A stretch of 64,000 nt of DNA, taken from NCBI RefSeq assembly GCF_016834655.1, contig NZ_JAENHP010000019.1:62001-126000 (forward strand), given 5' to 3'. Below, piece after piece: positions 35,203-43,015 of this stretch (within the stretch, counting starts at the first letter, position 1; every line of letters starts with the position of its first letter). Source of the DNA: Paractinoplanes ovalisporus (lineage in GTDB: Bacteria > Actinomycetota > Actinomycetes > Mycobacteriales > Micromonosporaceae). Made by a program: the position numbers and the translations under genes. Under the pieces are notes generated by a model, which was given only the letters and a program-made list of their open reading frames with translations, had not been told where the DNA came from and did not search any database.

Positions 35203-35560
35203 GGGCCGGCGCTCGGGACGCGAGGTGCGCGGGTCGATGTCCCCATCGTGGGTCGGCGTGGCGGGCGCGGGTGCTTGAGCCGACGTTCGGCATGGGCCGG
35301 CGTGGCGGGCGCCGGGTGCTCGAGTCGACGTTCCAGCGTGAGTCGCGTGGCGGGCGCGGGGTGCGTGGGTCGGCGTGGCGGGCAGGGTGCTCGAGTCGAC
35401 GTTCCAGCGTGAGTCGCGTGGCGGGCGCGGGGTGCGTGGGTCGGCGTGGCGGGCAGGGCGCTTGAGTCGACGTTCCGGCGTGAGTCGCGCGAGTTGCGTG
35501 GCGTGCGTGAGGTGCGTGGGTCGGCGTAGCGGGCGCGGCTGGTGGGTGTGGGTCGATGCG
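35203..35560. repeat. 71-bp GC-rich tandem repeat array
   Basis: A block with a GCTCGAGTCGACGTTCCAGC core recurs at 35318, 35389 and 35460 (period 71 bp), flanked by degenerate partial copies containing GTGGGTCGGCGTGGCGGGC. It fills the space between the VOC gene and the bidirectional terminator. It has no convincing coding content; open frames in it are repeat artefacts. Confidence 0.88.
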
Positions 35561-35573
35561 TCCGAGCATGAGA

Positions 35574-35597
35574 AAGGCCCCGCATGGGCGGGGCCTT
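35574..35597. terminator. Bidirectional terminator between convergent genes
   Basis: AAGGCCCCGC (35574-35583) pairs perfectly with GCGGGGCCTT (35588-35597) around a 4-base loop. It lies between the repeat array after the VOC gene and the end of the convergent FBP-domain gene. Confidence 0.85.
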
Positions 35598-35637
35598 GGT
35601 CTTGTACGTGGCTGGCCGGGGTCGTCGGGGGTCGGCA

Positions 35638-36147
35638 TCAGCCCGCGACCACCCGGTCGGTGAAGGCGCGCATATGGGTCATCGCACGGTCGACCCTTTC
35701 GTCCAGCGTGAGCGTCTCCTCGCGGTGCACCAGGCGCATCTTCGGCTTGCGGCGGCCGCGCAGATAGAGCGAGCACGCCAGGTCCGAGCAGATGTATTCA
35801 CCGACCGTGTTGCCCTTACGACCGGCGGCGCCGGCCAGCGGCGCGACGAAGAGCGCCACCCCCGACGACGCGTGCTCGGTCAGGCAGATCCGGCACATGC
35901 TCGACTTGAGCGCGCTGGACTTGCCCGGCTCGGGCCGGCGCAGCACGAGCCCGGTCGGCCCTTCCCCGCCCCGGCCCGGAACGACGATCAGTGCCCGGAG
36001 CGGCGCCGCCGGGTCGGTCCAGCCGAGGAAGTCGAGATCCCGCCAGGGGAGTTCGGCCAGCCCGGCCGGCATCTTGATCCGCCCGGCCTCGCCCTTGCTG
36101 CAGTTGACGAAGGAGTCTCGGATCTCCTTCTCATCCAATGGTTCCAT
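35638..36147 (-). CDS. FBP-domain zinc protein (FusB-like, elongation factor G-binding type)
   Basis: A 169-residue protein. The C-terminal half has a four-cysteine treble-clef pattern, MCRICLTEH and then YICSDLACSLYLRG about 30 residues later, as in FusB/FBP zinc-binding domains that bind elongation factor G. The N-terminal half is an alpha/beta region starting MEPLDEKEIRDSF. ATG 36147 is the natural start. Actinobacterial homologues are widespread and not proven to give fusidic acid resistance, so the role is a family-level guess. Confidence 0.82.
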   Translation of the reverse strand: MEPLDEKEIRDSFVNCSKGEAGRIKMPAGLAELPWRDLDFLGWTDPAAPLRALIVVPGRGGEGPTGLVLRRPEPGKSSALKSSMCRICLTEHASSGVALFVAPLAGAAGRKGNTVGEYICSDLACSLYLRGRRKPKMRLVHREETLTLDERVDRAMTHMRAFTDRVVAG

Positions 36148-36254
36148 GATCGCGAACCTAATCGACCGGCCCGCCGAGTTCATCCGCATTTCGCCCCGGC
36201 CCGGCTGCGCTCCGTTTCGTCGCCGGTCACGCTCGTCCGGGTTCGCCGCTCATG

Positions 36255-36475
36255 CTTGTCCGCTCTCGTCGCTGTTCACGCTGGCCGCTGTTCACGCTGG
36301 TCGCTGTTCACGCTGGTCGCTGGTTGCGCTGGTTGCGCTGGTTGCGCTGGTTGCGCTGGTTGCGCTGGTCGCTGTTCACGCTGGTCGCTGTTCACGCTGG
36401 TCGCTGGTTGCGCTGGTCGCTGTTCACGCTGGTCGCTGGTTGCGCTGGTTGCTGGTTGCGCTCGTCCGCTCTCGC
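36255..36475. repeat. Short-unit tandem array (16-bp and 9-bp units)
   Basis: The array interleaves a 16-bp unit CGCTGTTCACGCTGGT with runs of a 9-bp unit GGTTGCGCT (up to five in a row). It overlaps the last codons of the acetyltransferase gene on the minus strand, whose C-terminus NQRNQRPA reappears several times beyond its stop. Confidence 0.88.
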
Positions 36476-37014
36476 CGCCACACGTGGTGGACGATCCCCT
36501 CCCAGTCCGGCTCGGAGTCCTGGGCCCGGAACCCGGCCGCGGCCACGCACCGCACGCTGGCCGTGTTGTCGGGCTCGATGCCGGCCGCGAACACCACGAC
36601 GTCCGCCACCTCGGCCGCTCCGATCATCGCGAGCACGGTCGAGGTCCCGTACCCCCGAAGCCGTTGACCTGGATCGACGACATAGGCGAACCCCAGGGAG
36701 GGCCCCGGCTCGATCCGGTCGACGACGGGCCCGGCGGGAGTCTCGCGATAGCGGCACCACCGGTCGTAGACCTCGCCGCCGATGTGGGCGACGGGCACAC
36801 CCCGGCCGTCGAGCGCCACCCACGAATGCGAGCGGAGCACCAGCCGGCCCCGGAACTCCTCCCCGAACCCTTCCCGCCCGTGGTCGAACTCCCGCGCCGG
36901 CCAGTCCGGCCCACCCAGCCACCGCTGAACCTCGGCATCGTAGAACCACACCTGCACGGCCGGCAGCAGATCCTCGGTGAACGGCACCAGCTCAACCGGC
37001 GGAAGTCTCCTCAT
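36424..37014 (-). CDS. GNAT-family acetyltransferase
   Basis: A 196-residue N-acetyltransferase of the GCN5 fold. The CoA-binding region reads FAYVVDPGQRLRGYGTSTVLAM and the last motif is PDNTASVRCVAAAGFR. The N-terminal region has FYDAEVQRWLGGPDWP. ATG 37014 follows GGGGG; longer upstream frames are possible but lack support. The last dozen residues (TSATSNQRNQRPA) are encoded by the repeat array, so the original end may have been altered. The substrate is unknown. Confidence 0.83.
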   Translation of the reverse strand: MRRLPPVELVPFTEDLLPAVQVWFYDAEVQRWLGGPDWPAREFDHGREGFGEEFRGRLVLRSHSWVALDGRGVPVAHIGGEVYDRWCRYRETPAGPVVDRIEPGPSLGFAYVVDPGQRLRGYGTSTVLAMIGAAEVADVVVFAAGIEPDNTASVRCVAAAGFRAQDSEPDWEGIVHHVWRRERTSATSNQRNQRPA

Positions 37015-37061
37015 CCCCCGATGGTCCCGCCTCTCCACCCGGCCCGGGTAGCGTGAAGTGC

Positions 37062-37574
37062 GTGCCGGATCCCACCTCACGCCCGCCCCTGGCTCTGGCC
37101 CCGATGGTGCGGCTGCTGAACGACCATCGTGTCGAGTGGGTGTTGACGGGTTCGGCGGTGCTCGCGCTGTACGGCGCCGACCTGGAACCGGCCGACCTCG
37201 ACGTGACACCCGCGCTCGACCCCGCCAACCTCGAACGGCTGGCCGGCGCGTTGCGGGCCGCGGAGGCGATCCCCGCCTACACCCCCGGGTGGCGCGACGA
37301 TTTCACCCTGGAGACCTGCCGCGCGTGGCGCCCGGAGCCCGCAACCGAGGAACAGCTGGAGTGGCTCTACGTCACCCGCCTGGGCATGCTCGACGTGCCG
37401 ATGCGCATGTGCGGCACCTACGACGAGCTGCTCCCCGGCGCCACGACCATGGACATCGACGGCACCCCGGTGTCGGTGTGCGACCCGAGGCAGGTGCTGG
37501 CCCGCGTCACCAGGCTGACCAGCCCCAAACATCAAGAGCGAGCTCTCCTGTACGCCGGATTGGCCCTCCCATGA
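37062..37574 (+). CDS. Nucleotidyltransferase-fold protein
   Basis: A 170-residue protein with the minimal nucleotidyltransferase (MNT/AbiEii-like) signature VLTGSAVLALYG followed by PADLDVTPALD, where the two acidic residues would bind metal. Such proteins act as antitoxin-linked or tRNA-modifying nucleotidyltransferases. GTG 37062 is preferred: TAGCGT (37049-37054) seven bases before it is a good -10 for a leaderless mRNA; GTG 37053 is the alternative. Its stop overlaps the next start (ATGA). Confidence 0.72.
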   Translation: MPDPTSRPPLALAPMVRLLNDHRVEWVLTGSAVLALYGADLEPADLDVTPALDPANLERLAGALRAAEAIPAYTPGWRDDFTLETCRAWRPEPATEEQLEWLYVTRLGMLDVPMRMCGTYDELLPGATTMDIDGTPVSVCDPRQVLARVTRLTSPKHQERALLYAGLALP

Positions 37575-38089
37575 CCGGCTACGAGTTCGCCGAGGCCGGT
37601 CCCGTACGCCGATTGGTCCGCCGGACCGTGACCAGCCGTCCCGTGGCGTGGTTGTCGGTGCGCTACCTCCCGTCGATGGACCGGTTCGCGCTGCGCCTGA
37701 GCCGTGGGCGGGGCACGTTCTCCGGGTGGGTCTCCGGCCTGCCGGTGGTCCGCCTGACCACGACCGGCGCCCGCAGCGGCCGCCTCCGAACCACACCCGT
37801 GCTGGGCGTCCCCGACGGCGACGGCCTGGTGGTGATAGCCGCGAACTTCGGCGAGCCCCGGAACCCGGCCTGGTACCACAACCTGAAAGCCCACCCCCGG
37901 GCCACGGTGACCCGCGGCAGCGTGTCCCGCGAGTTCACCGCCCTGGAACTGACCGGAACCGACCGGGACCGCCGCTTCGAGGCCGCGGTGCGCATGAACC
38001 CGGGCTGGCTCAACTTCCGCTCCCGGGCCGGTGCCCGCCAGATCCCGGTAGTCCGCCTGACGCCGATCAGTTCCCCACCGCCAACCTGA
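37571..38089 (+). CDS. F420H2-dependent quinone reductase/nitroreductase (Ddn family)
   Basis: A 172-residue split-barrel protein of the DUF385/Ddn family. Diagnostic parts are LPVVRLTTTGARSGRLRTTPV, GLVVIAANFGEPRNPAWYHNL and HPRATV, which form the F420 pocket in Mycobacterium Ddn. It would use reduced F420 to reduce quinones or nitro compounds at the membrane face. The start overlaps the upstream stop by ATGA, so the two are co-translated. Confidence 0.9.
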   Translation: MTGYEFAEAGPVRRLVRRTVTSRPVAWLSVRYLPSMDRFALRLSRGRGTFSGWVSGLPVVRLTTTGARSGRLRTTPVLGVPDGDGLVVIAANFGEPRNPAWYHNLKAHPRATVTRGSVSREFTALELTGTDRDRRFEAAVRMNPGWLNFRSRAGARQIPVVRLTPISSPPPT

Positions 38090-38820
38090 CCCGCGCGTCC
38101 CGTCCCGCGCGCTCGCGCACGTTCGCAGTTCGCTCGCCCGCAGGCGTTTCGGGCTGCGCGTTCGCGCGTGCTTGTGGTTTGCGCACTTGCGCGCGTTCCG
38201 GCCCGCGCGCTCGCGCACGTTCGCAGTTCGCTCGCCCGCAGGCGTTTCGGGCTGCGCGTTCGCGCGTGCTTGTGGTTTGCGCACTTGTGCGCGTTCCGGC
38301 CCGCGCGCTCGCGCACGTTCGCAGTTCGCTCGCCCGCAGGCGTTTCGGGCTGCGCGTTCGCGCGTGCTTGTGGTTTGCGCACTTGCGCGCGTTCCGGGTT
38401 GCGCATTTGCGCGCGTTATAGCTGGCTGCTCGTTGCGCGGTTCCGGTTGCTCGCTTGCGGAAGTTTGCGGGTTGCTCGCCCGCGCGTGTTCGTGGGGCTG
38501 CTCGTTTGCGCCTGTTTGCAGGTTGCCGTCCCACACGGTCTTGGTTGCCCGCCCGTGCCTTCCAGGTTTGCTCGTTTGCGCGTGTTTGTAGGGTGCGCGC
38601 GTTCTTGGGTTACTCGCTCGCGCACGCTCCGGGTTGCTCGTTTGTGCACGTTTGTAGGTTGCTCGTTTGCGCGGGCTCCGGTTGTTCGTTTGCGCGTGTT
38701 GTGGGGCTGCTCGCCCGCGCGCCGTTTCGGGGTTTGTTCGTTGGCGCGTGTTGTGGGGTGCTCGCATGCGCGTGTTTGGGGCTGCTCGTTTGCGCGCGTT
38801 TGCGGCCGCCCGGTGCGTGC
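38090..38820. repeat. 98-bp tandem repeat array filling a convergent gap
   Basis: Three nearly identical 98-bp units (anchor GTTCGCAGTT at 38121, 38219 and 38317) are followed by about 400 bp of degenerate GCGCGTTTGCGCG-type words such as CTCGTTTGCGCGTGTT. The array occupies the whole space between two convergent gene ends. All six frames are largely open because of composition, giving Arg/Cys/Ala-rich false ORFs. Confidence 0.92.
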
Positions 38821-38821
38821 G

Positions 38822-39805
38822 TCAGCCGGTTGTGTGTGAGCCGACCCAGTCCAGGTCGGGTGCGTGGTAGACGAACTCGGTGAGCAGGCGTTCGGCCTCG
38901 TGCCTGGTGGGGGGCTGGGCGGGTTCGGGGCCGAGGACGCCTGGAGTGTCTTCGGGGATCGAGAGCCAGACGCCGTCGGAGCGGTGGACCTTGTGGAGGG
39001 TGGGCTCGGTCGGCTCGGTCGTTCGGGCGGTTATCCGCAGGGTCTGGGCGTGGTTCGGGGAGCTGAACGTCATGTCCTGGCGCCAGCCGCCGTCGACCCC
39101 GGGGAGCAGCGCGGCGGTGACGGTTCCCCGGAAACGGGCGGGGATCCACGCGGCCTGTGCCCAGACGGGCATCGTCGCGCGGGTCGGGATGACTGAGCGG
39201 GCCATCCGCAACGCCACCGCCGTGCTGTCGGGCAGGCCGTAGACGCTGACGATCAGGGACGGGCCGCCGGGTGGCGTCCACTCGACGAACGACGAGTCGG
39301 TCACGCGGAGCTTGCCGGTGACGTCGCCGATCGTGACGGGGGTGCCCGAGTTGTCGTCGATGCGTTCGCCGATGCTCAGGGTGACGCCCTTGGCGACGCT
39401 GCCGTCCGTGGGGTAGGGCACGCCGTTCAGCGTCCAGCTGCGCGTGCTGCCGGCCACGGTCGCGCCGCGCAGCGTCGCCGTCCGGTACTGCTCGCCGACG
39501 CCGGTCGGCAACCAGCCGACGGTCAGGCGGAGGGGTACGAGGCTGAGCGGCCCGGCCGGTGCCGACGGGGAAGCAGCGGCCGATGCGGACGGGGCAGTGG
39601 CGGACGGTGTGGAACGGCGGGCCAGCGGCACCCCGACGGCGGTGACGGCGGCGACCGCACCCAGCGACCCGGCCCCGACCAGCACCGCGCGGCGCTGCCG
39701 GTGGGCCTGCGAACGGGCCAGGATTCGCGCCCGGACGCGCTCGGGCGGGGGAGCGGCGGCGGCGATTTTCTCGTACGCGGCCTCGATGATCTTCTCGTCA
39801 CTCAC
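38822..39805 (-). CDS. Membrane-anchored partner of an ECF sigma factor, putative anti-sigma
   Basis: A 327-residue protein: a cytoplasmic N-terminus of about 50 residues (VSDEKIIEAAYEKIAAA, RVRARILARSQAHRQRR), a membrane helix (AVLVGAGSLGAVAAVTAVGV), an Ala/Ser/Pro stalk and a roughly 230-residue extracytoplasmic domain I do not recognise. GTG 39805 has GGGAGGA upstream and overlaps the sigma-factor stop by 8 bp, so the two are co-translated. It lacks the His/Cys zinc motif of classic ZAS anti-sigmas. The stop lies at the edge of the repeat array. Confidence 0.72.
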   Translation of the reverse strand: MSDEKIIEAAYEKIAAAAPPPERVRARILARSQAHRQRRAVLVGAGSLGAVAAVTAVGVPLARRSTPSATAPSASAAASPSAPAGPLSLVPLRLTVGWLPTGVGEQYRTATLRGATVAGSTRSWTLNGVPYPTDGSVAKGVTLSIGERIDDNSGTPVTIGDVTGKLRVTDSSFVEWTPPGGPSLIVSVYGLPDSTAVALRMARSVIPTRATMPVWAQAAWIPARFRGTVTAALLPGVDGGWRQDMTFSSPNHAQTLRITARTTEPTEPTLHKVHRSDGVWLSIPEDTPGVLGPEPAQPPTRHEAERLLTEFVYHAPDLDWVGSHTTG

Positions 39806-40319
39806 GGCGTCCTCCCGGGCCGGTGTTGATGGGGGTCGCGGGCGCGGAAACGTGCTTGCGGAGCGTGGCCAGCGCCCGCGAGGCATGGCTGCGCACGGTG
39901 ACCGGACGGCAGCCGAGCAGGTCGGCTATCTCGTCGTCGTCCAGCCCCTCGTAGAACCTCAGCGCCACCACGATGCGCTGTTTGAGCGGCAGCGCGGCGA
40001 TCCGGCGGATCATCGCGTCGCGTTCGCCGAACTCGGCCGCCGGGTCGGCGATCTCCCGGCTCACCGCGTCGAGCGCCGGCAGGGACATCGGCACGACCCG
40101 GGCCGCACGACGCCGCCGCCACGAGGCCAGCTCGTTGACGATCATCCGTTTGACGTACGCCTCGGGCACATCGGCCGCGGCGATGCGGTGCCACCGCGGC
40201 TGCGCGCGGGCCAGGACCTCCTGCACAATGTCCTCGGCCAGATGCGGGTCGCAGGCGAGCACGGTCGCATAGCGCAGCAGCGCCGCCAACCGGGCCGAGA
40301 GAAACTCCTCGAACGTCAC
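39798..40319 (-). CDS. ECF RNA polymerase sigma factor, SigE family
   Basis: A 173-residue sigma factor. Region 2 has LLRYATVLACDPHLAEDIVQEVL and region 4 has LPLKQRIVVALRFYEGLDDDEIADLLGC with the helix-turn-helix RPVTVRSHASRAL. GTG 40319 has AAAGGAGG upstream. Its gene overlaps the membrane partner downstream, the normal layout for signal-controlled ECF systems. The frame stays open far upstream only because it enters the repeat array. Confidence 0.92.
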   Translation of the reverse strand: MTFEEFLSARLAALLRYATVLACDPHLAEDIVQEVLARAQPRWHRIAAADVPEAYVKRMIVNELASWRRRRAARVVPMSLPALDAVSREIADPAAEFGERDAMIRRIAALPLKQRIVVALRFYEGLDDDEIADLLGCRPVTVRSHASRALATLRKHVSAPATPINTGPGGRRE

Positions 40320-40414
40320 GAGCCGGCCTCCTTTCCGCCCCTTGTGACGCACTTTCCCCCACGTTTTGTTGCGGCCCCGCCCAAGTTTTCCCCAGCCGAC
40401 CCGCGCGCCCGATC

Positions 40415-40860
40415 CGTGGTCGGCTCGTGTGTTCGTTCGTGGTCGGTCTGTGCGTTCGTTTCGTGGTCGGCTCGTGTGTTCGTTCGTGGTCGGTCTGTGC
40501 GTTCGTTTCGTGGTCGGCTCGTGTGTTCGTTCGTGGTCGGTCTGTGCGTTCGTTTCGTGGTCGGCTCGTGTGTTCGTTCGTGGTCGGTCTGTGCGTTCGT
40601 TTCGTGGTCGGCTCGCGTGCTCGTTCGTGGCCGACCCGTGCGCCCGATCCGCGGTCGATCTGCGCGCCTGTTTCGTGGCCGACCCGTGCGCCTGTTTCGT
40701 GGCTGGCTCGCGCGCTCGTTTCGTGGTCGATCCGCGCGGTCGTTTGGTGGTCGAGTCGCGCAGCCGACCCGCGGTAGACGCGCGTAGCCGATCCGTGGTC
40801 GACCGCGCAGCGCCGACCCGTGACGGATCCGCGCAGTCGATCCACGGCAGACTCACGGTC
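40415..40860. repeat. 47-bp tandem repeat array upstream of the sigma gene
   Basis: The word TCGGCTCGTG recurs at 40421, 40468, 40515, 40562 and (variant) 40609, an exact 47-bp period with four essentially perfect units. Degenerate 20-24 bp derivatives (GTGGTCGAxCCGCGCG) follow to about 40860. It lies between the aldo/keto reductase end and the sigma-factor start. Antisense frames through it encode TNEHTSRPRNERTDRPR repeats that I regard as non-genic. Confidence 0.92.
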
Positions 40861-40884
40861 GTCCTCGAGGTCGCGCGGAGCAGT

Positions 40885-41760
40885 TCAGTGTGCGAGATCG
40901 TCCAGGCGGGCGCGCTGCATGGCGGAGAGGCGCAACGCTTCGGCGGCCACATTTTGCTCCAAGTGGTCCAGGCTCGCCGTGCCGGGGATCGGCAGCATCA
41001 CTGGCGACCGTCCGAGCAGCCAGGCCAACGCCACCTGCTGTGCTGTCGCACCGAGCTCGGCGGCGATCGCCTCCACCACGCTGCCCGCGTGCTCGCCGGT
41101 CGCAGGGGTTCCGACGGCAGTCGCGCTCGAGTGCGCCGATTCCGTCGGGGTGGTGTGCGCTTCACTCGTGTACGCCAGCGGCCGCCACGGCAGGAAGGCG
41201 ATCCCCGACTCCGTGCAGGCCTGCAACACCGGCTCATGCGTGCGGTCGACCAGGTTGTAGCGGTTCTGCACCGACGCGATCTCGGTGACGGCGCGTGCCG
41301 ACGCCAGCTCACACACGGTCACCTCGGACAGGCCGACCAGCTCCGCCTTGCCGGCTGCGACCACCTCGCGCAGGGTGCCCACCTGGTCGGCGAGCGGCAC
41401 CTCGGGATCGATCCGGTGCAGTTGCAACAGCGTGATCCGATCGACGCGCAGCCGCCGCAGACAGCCGTCCACCTGCCGCCGCAGCGATTCCGGCCGGCCG
41501 TCGAGCCGCCACCCGCTCAACGGGCCCGACCCGCTCACGCCCACTTTCGTCGTGACGACCAGGCTTTCCCCGTACGGATGGAGCGCCCCGGCCACAAGCT
41601 CCTCATTGGCGCCCCCGCCGTACAGGTAAGCGGTGTCGATCAGCGGCACCCCCAGCTCGACGGCCCGCCGCAGTACAGCGATCGACGACTCCCAGCTCTC
41701 GGGCGTGGTGGGAAGTTGCATGGCCCCGAACCCGACCCGGCCCACACTCAGATGCGGCAT
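40885..41760 (-). CDS. Aldo/keto reductase
   Basis: A 291-residue NADPH-dependent oxidoreductase. The catalytic tetrad is visible: Asp and Tyr in PLIDTAYLYGGG, Lys in LVVTTKVGVS, and His in ITLLQLHRID. The cofactor end has LLGRSPVMLPIPGTAS. The start ATG 41760 (MPHLSVGRVGFGAMQ) matches the family and is preceded by GGGGATGAAACG. A duplicated copy of this start region lies 89 bp upstream. The substrate is unknown. Confidence 0.92.
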   Translation of the reverse strand: MPHLSVGRVGFGAMQLPTTPESWESSIAVLRRAVELGVPLIDTAYLYGGGANEELVAGALHPYGESLVVTTKVGVSGSGPLSGWRLDGRPESLRRQVDGCLRRLRVDRITLLQLHRIDPEVPLADQVGTLREVVAAGKAELVGLSEVTVCELASARAVTEIASVQNRYNLVDRTHEPVLQACTESGIAFLPWRPLAYTSEAHTTPTESAHSSATAVGTPATGEHAGSVVEAIAAELGATAQQVALAWLLGRSPVMLPIPGTASLDHLEQNVAAEALRLSAMQRARLDDLAH

Positions 41761-41849
41761 CGTTTCATCCCCATCCGCGAGCGTCCGGTGTAGGGCGCGC
41801 CCAGTTCGGCTGCGGAGGCGAAGCTTGCGTCCGTGCTCAGATGCGGCAT
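41748..41849 (-). CDS. Possible 33-residue relay mini-ORF at a duplicated junction
   Basis: The frame starts at ATG 41849, 13 bp inside the end of the upstream gene, with MPHLS, identical to the start of the aldo/keto reductase. It continues into ASFASAAELGAPYTG, a copy of the C-terminus of the upstream protein, and stops at 41748 inside the start of the reductase. It exists because an 89-bp segment spanning the gene junction is tandemly duplicated. It may couple translation of the flanking genes; a product with its own function is unlikely. Confidence 0.4.
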   Translation of the reverse strand: MPHLSTDASFASAAELGAPYTGRSRMGMKRCRI

Positions 41850-41925
41850 CGTTCCATCCCCATCCGCGAGTATCCGGTGTAGGGCGCGCCAAGCTCGGCT
41901 GCGGTGGCGAAGCTCGCGTACGCCT
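41749..41925. repeat. 89-bp tandem duplication spanning an operon junction
   Basis: Two copies of about 89 bp (starting CAGATGCGGCATCGTT at 41749 and 41838) differ at several positions. Each contains the 3' coding end of the TPR-like gene, its stop and the ATGCCGCATCTGA overlap with the next gene's start. Confidence 0.9.
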
Positions 41926-43015
41926 CTTCGCTCCGTCCGCACCGCACCAGGTGATCGCCGAGCGTCACATGCGTCTGCGGATCTTCCGGGTCGAGCTCCA
42001 CCGCCCGCCGGTACCAGCTTTCGGCCTCCAGCGGATCGCGGGCCGCTCGCCCACGCGTCTGACTGAGCACCCGCAGATTCTCCACCGCCAGAAGCCGATC
42101 GTCCGCCCCGGCGTCCCGGCCCTCAGCGTCGGCTCGGCCGGTCGTGGTCGCCGGGCTGGTTGGGGCTACGTGGCCCAACTGTGCCGCTTCGACTGCCGCC
42201 GGACCCGGTTGTGCCGCTTCGACTGTCGCGGGACCCGGTTGTGCCGCCTCGAGTGCGGCGCGGCCCAGGCGCTCCGCTTCGTCCAGCATGGTTGCCACCG
42301 CTCGGTGGTCGCTGCGGTAGTACGGCAGGAAGCAGATGGCCCGCCACGCGGCGCTGGCCAGCAGCGGGGTCAGGGCCGAACTCTGCACCAGACGCATGGC
42401 GAGCTCGGCCCACGGCGCGATGTCGTCGGCCACGCGGTCGTTCCGTCCGTGGTGGGCGGCGAGATTGACCGCGGCGCTGATCCGTTCCTCCAGCGGCGTT
42501 CCGGGATCGTGCGCGGCCGCCGCGTAGACCTCGTACATGTCGGGCGGGATCGGGAAGTCGTCCTCGCCGCGCATCTTGAGCGTCGCCATCCGCCGCAGAC
42601 GTGTCAGCGCCCGCCACACCCCGGCGTCGACGGTCTCCGCGTGCCGGTCGGTCGGCGGCGGGGTCAGTGTCAGGAGCGTGGCCCAGAACCCCAGTTTGTG
42701 CAGCACCCGCGCGACCCGCAACCGGTCGGCCGGCGTGAGGTCGTCCCACGCGTCCACGAGGGTGCAGAGGTGAGCCCACTCGGGAGAACGCCGTGCAGCG
42801 GTGAGCGCCCGGGGGGCGTCGATCAGCGGCAGTTCGGGGGCGTCCAGCGAGATCGCGTAGCGCAGGCCACTCGGAGTCACGGTCTGGCACGCCGGGACAG
42901 CAGCGCCCGAGACCAGCCGGCGGCCCATGAGACCCACGATCCGCGCGTGCACCGGGCCGCAGTCGCTCCGCAGGTCGAAGTAGGCGGCGAGCATTTCCCC
43001 CGTACGCGTGCTCAT
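41837..43015 (-). CDS. TPR-like protein of unknown function
   Basis: A 392-residue soluble protein. Mostly helical, with a recognisable tetratricopeptide unit near the C-terminus (AESWYRRAVELDPEDPQTHVTLGDHLVRCG, positions about 330-360). A low-complexity insert near residues 262-285 repeats AAQPGPA-type units. The N-terminal region (residues 1-60) contains VHARIVGLMGRRLVSGAA. I do not recognise a family for the whole protein. ATG 43015 is the first start; upstream is the repeat array. Its end is duplicated and overlaps the reductase start, so they form a transcription unit. Confidence 0.65.
   Translation of the reverse strand: MSTRTGEMLAAYFDLRSDCGPVHARIVGLMGRRLVSGAAVPACQTVTPSGLRYAISLDAPELPLIDAPRALTAARRSPEWAHLCTLVDAWDDLTPADRLRVARVLHKLGFWATLLTLTPPPTDRHAETVDAGVWRALTRLRRMATLKMRGEDDFPIPPDMYEVYAAAAHDPGTPLEERISAAVNLAAHHGRNDRVADDIAPWAELAMRLVQSSALTPLLASAAWRAICFLPYYRSDHRAVATMLDEAERLGRAALEAAQPGPATVEAAQPGPAAVEAAQLGHVAPTSPATTTGRADAEGRDAGADDRLLAVENLRVLSQTRGRAARDPLEAESWYRRAVELDPEDPQTHVTLGDHLVRCGRSEEAYASFATAAELGAPYTGYSRMGMERCRI

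Noticed and set aside
37532..38767. Long Arg/Ala/Cys-rich ORFs in the 98-bp repeat region
   Set aside because: They run through tandem repeats in several frames at once, have no ribosome-binding site and no conserved motif.
39798..40952. Extension of the sigma factor by about 210 residues into the 47-bp array
   Set aside because: A well-placed GTG with AAAGGAGG at 40319 starts the sigma fold; the extension is only repeat sequence.
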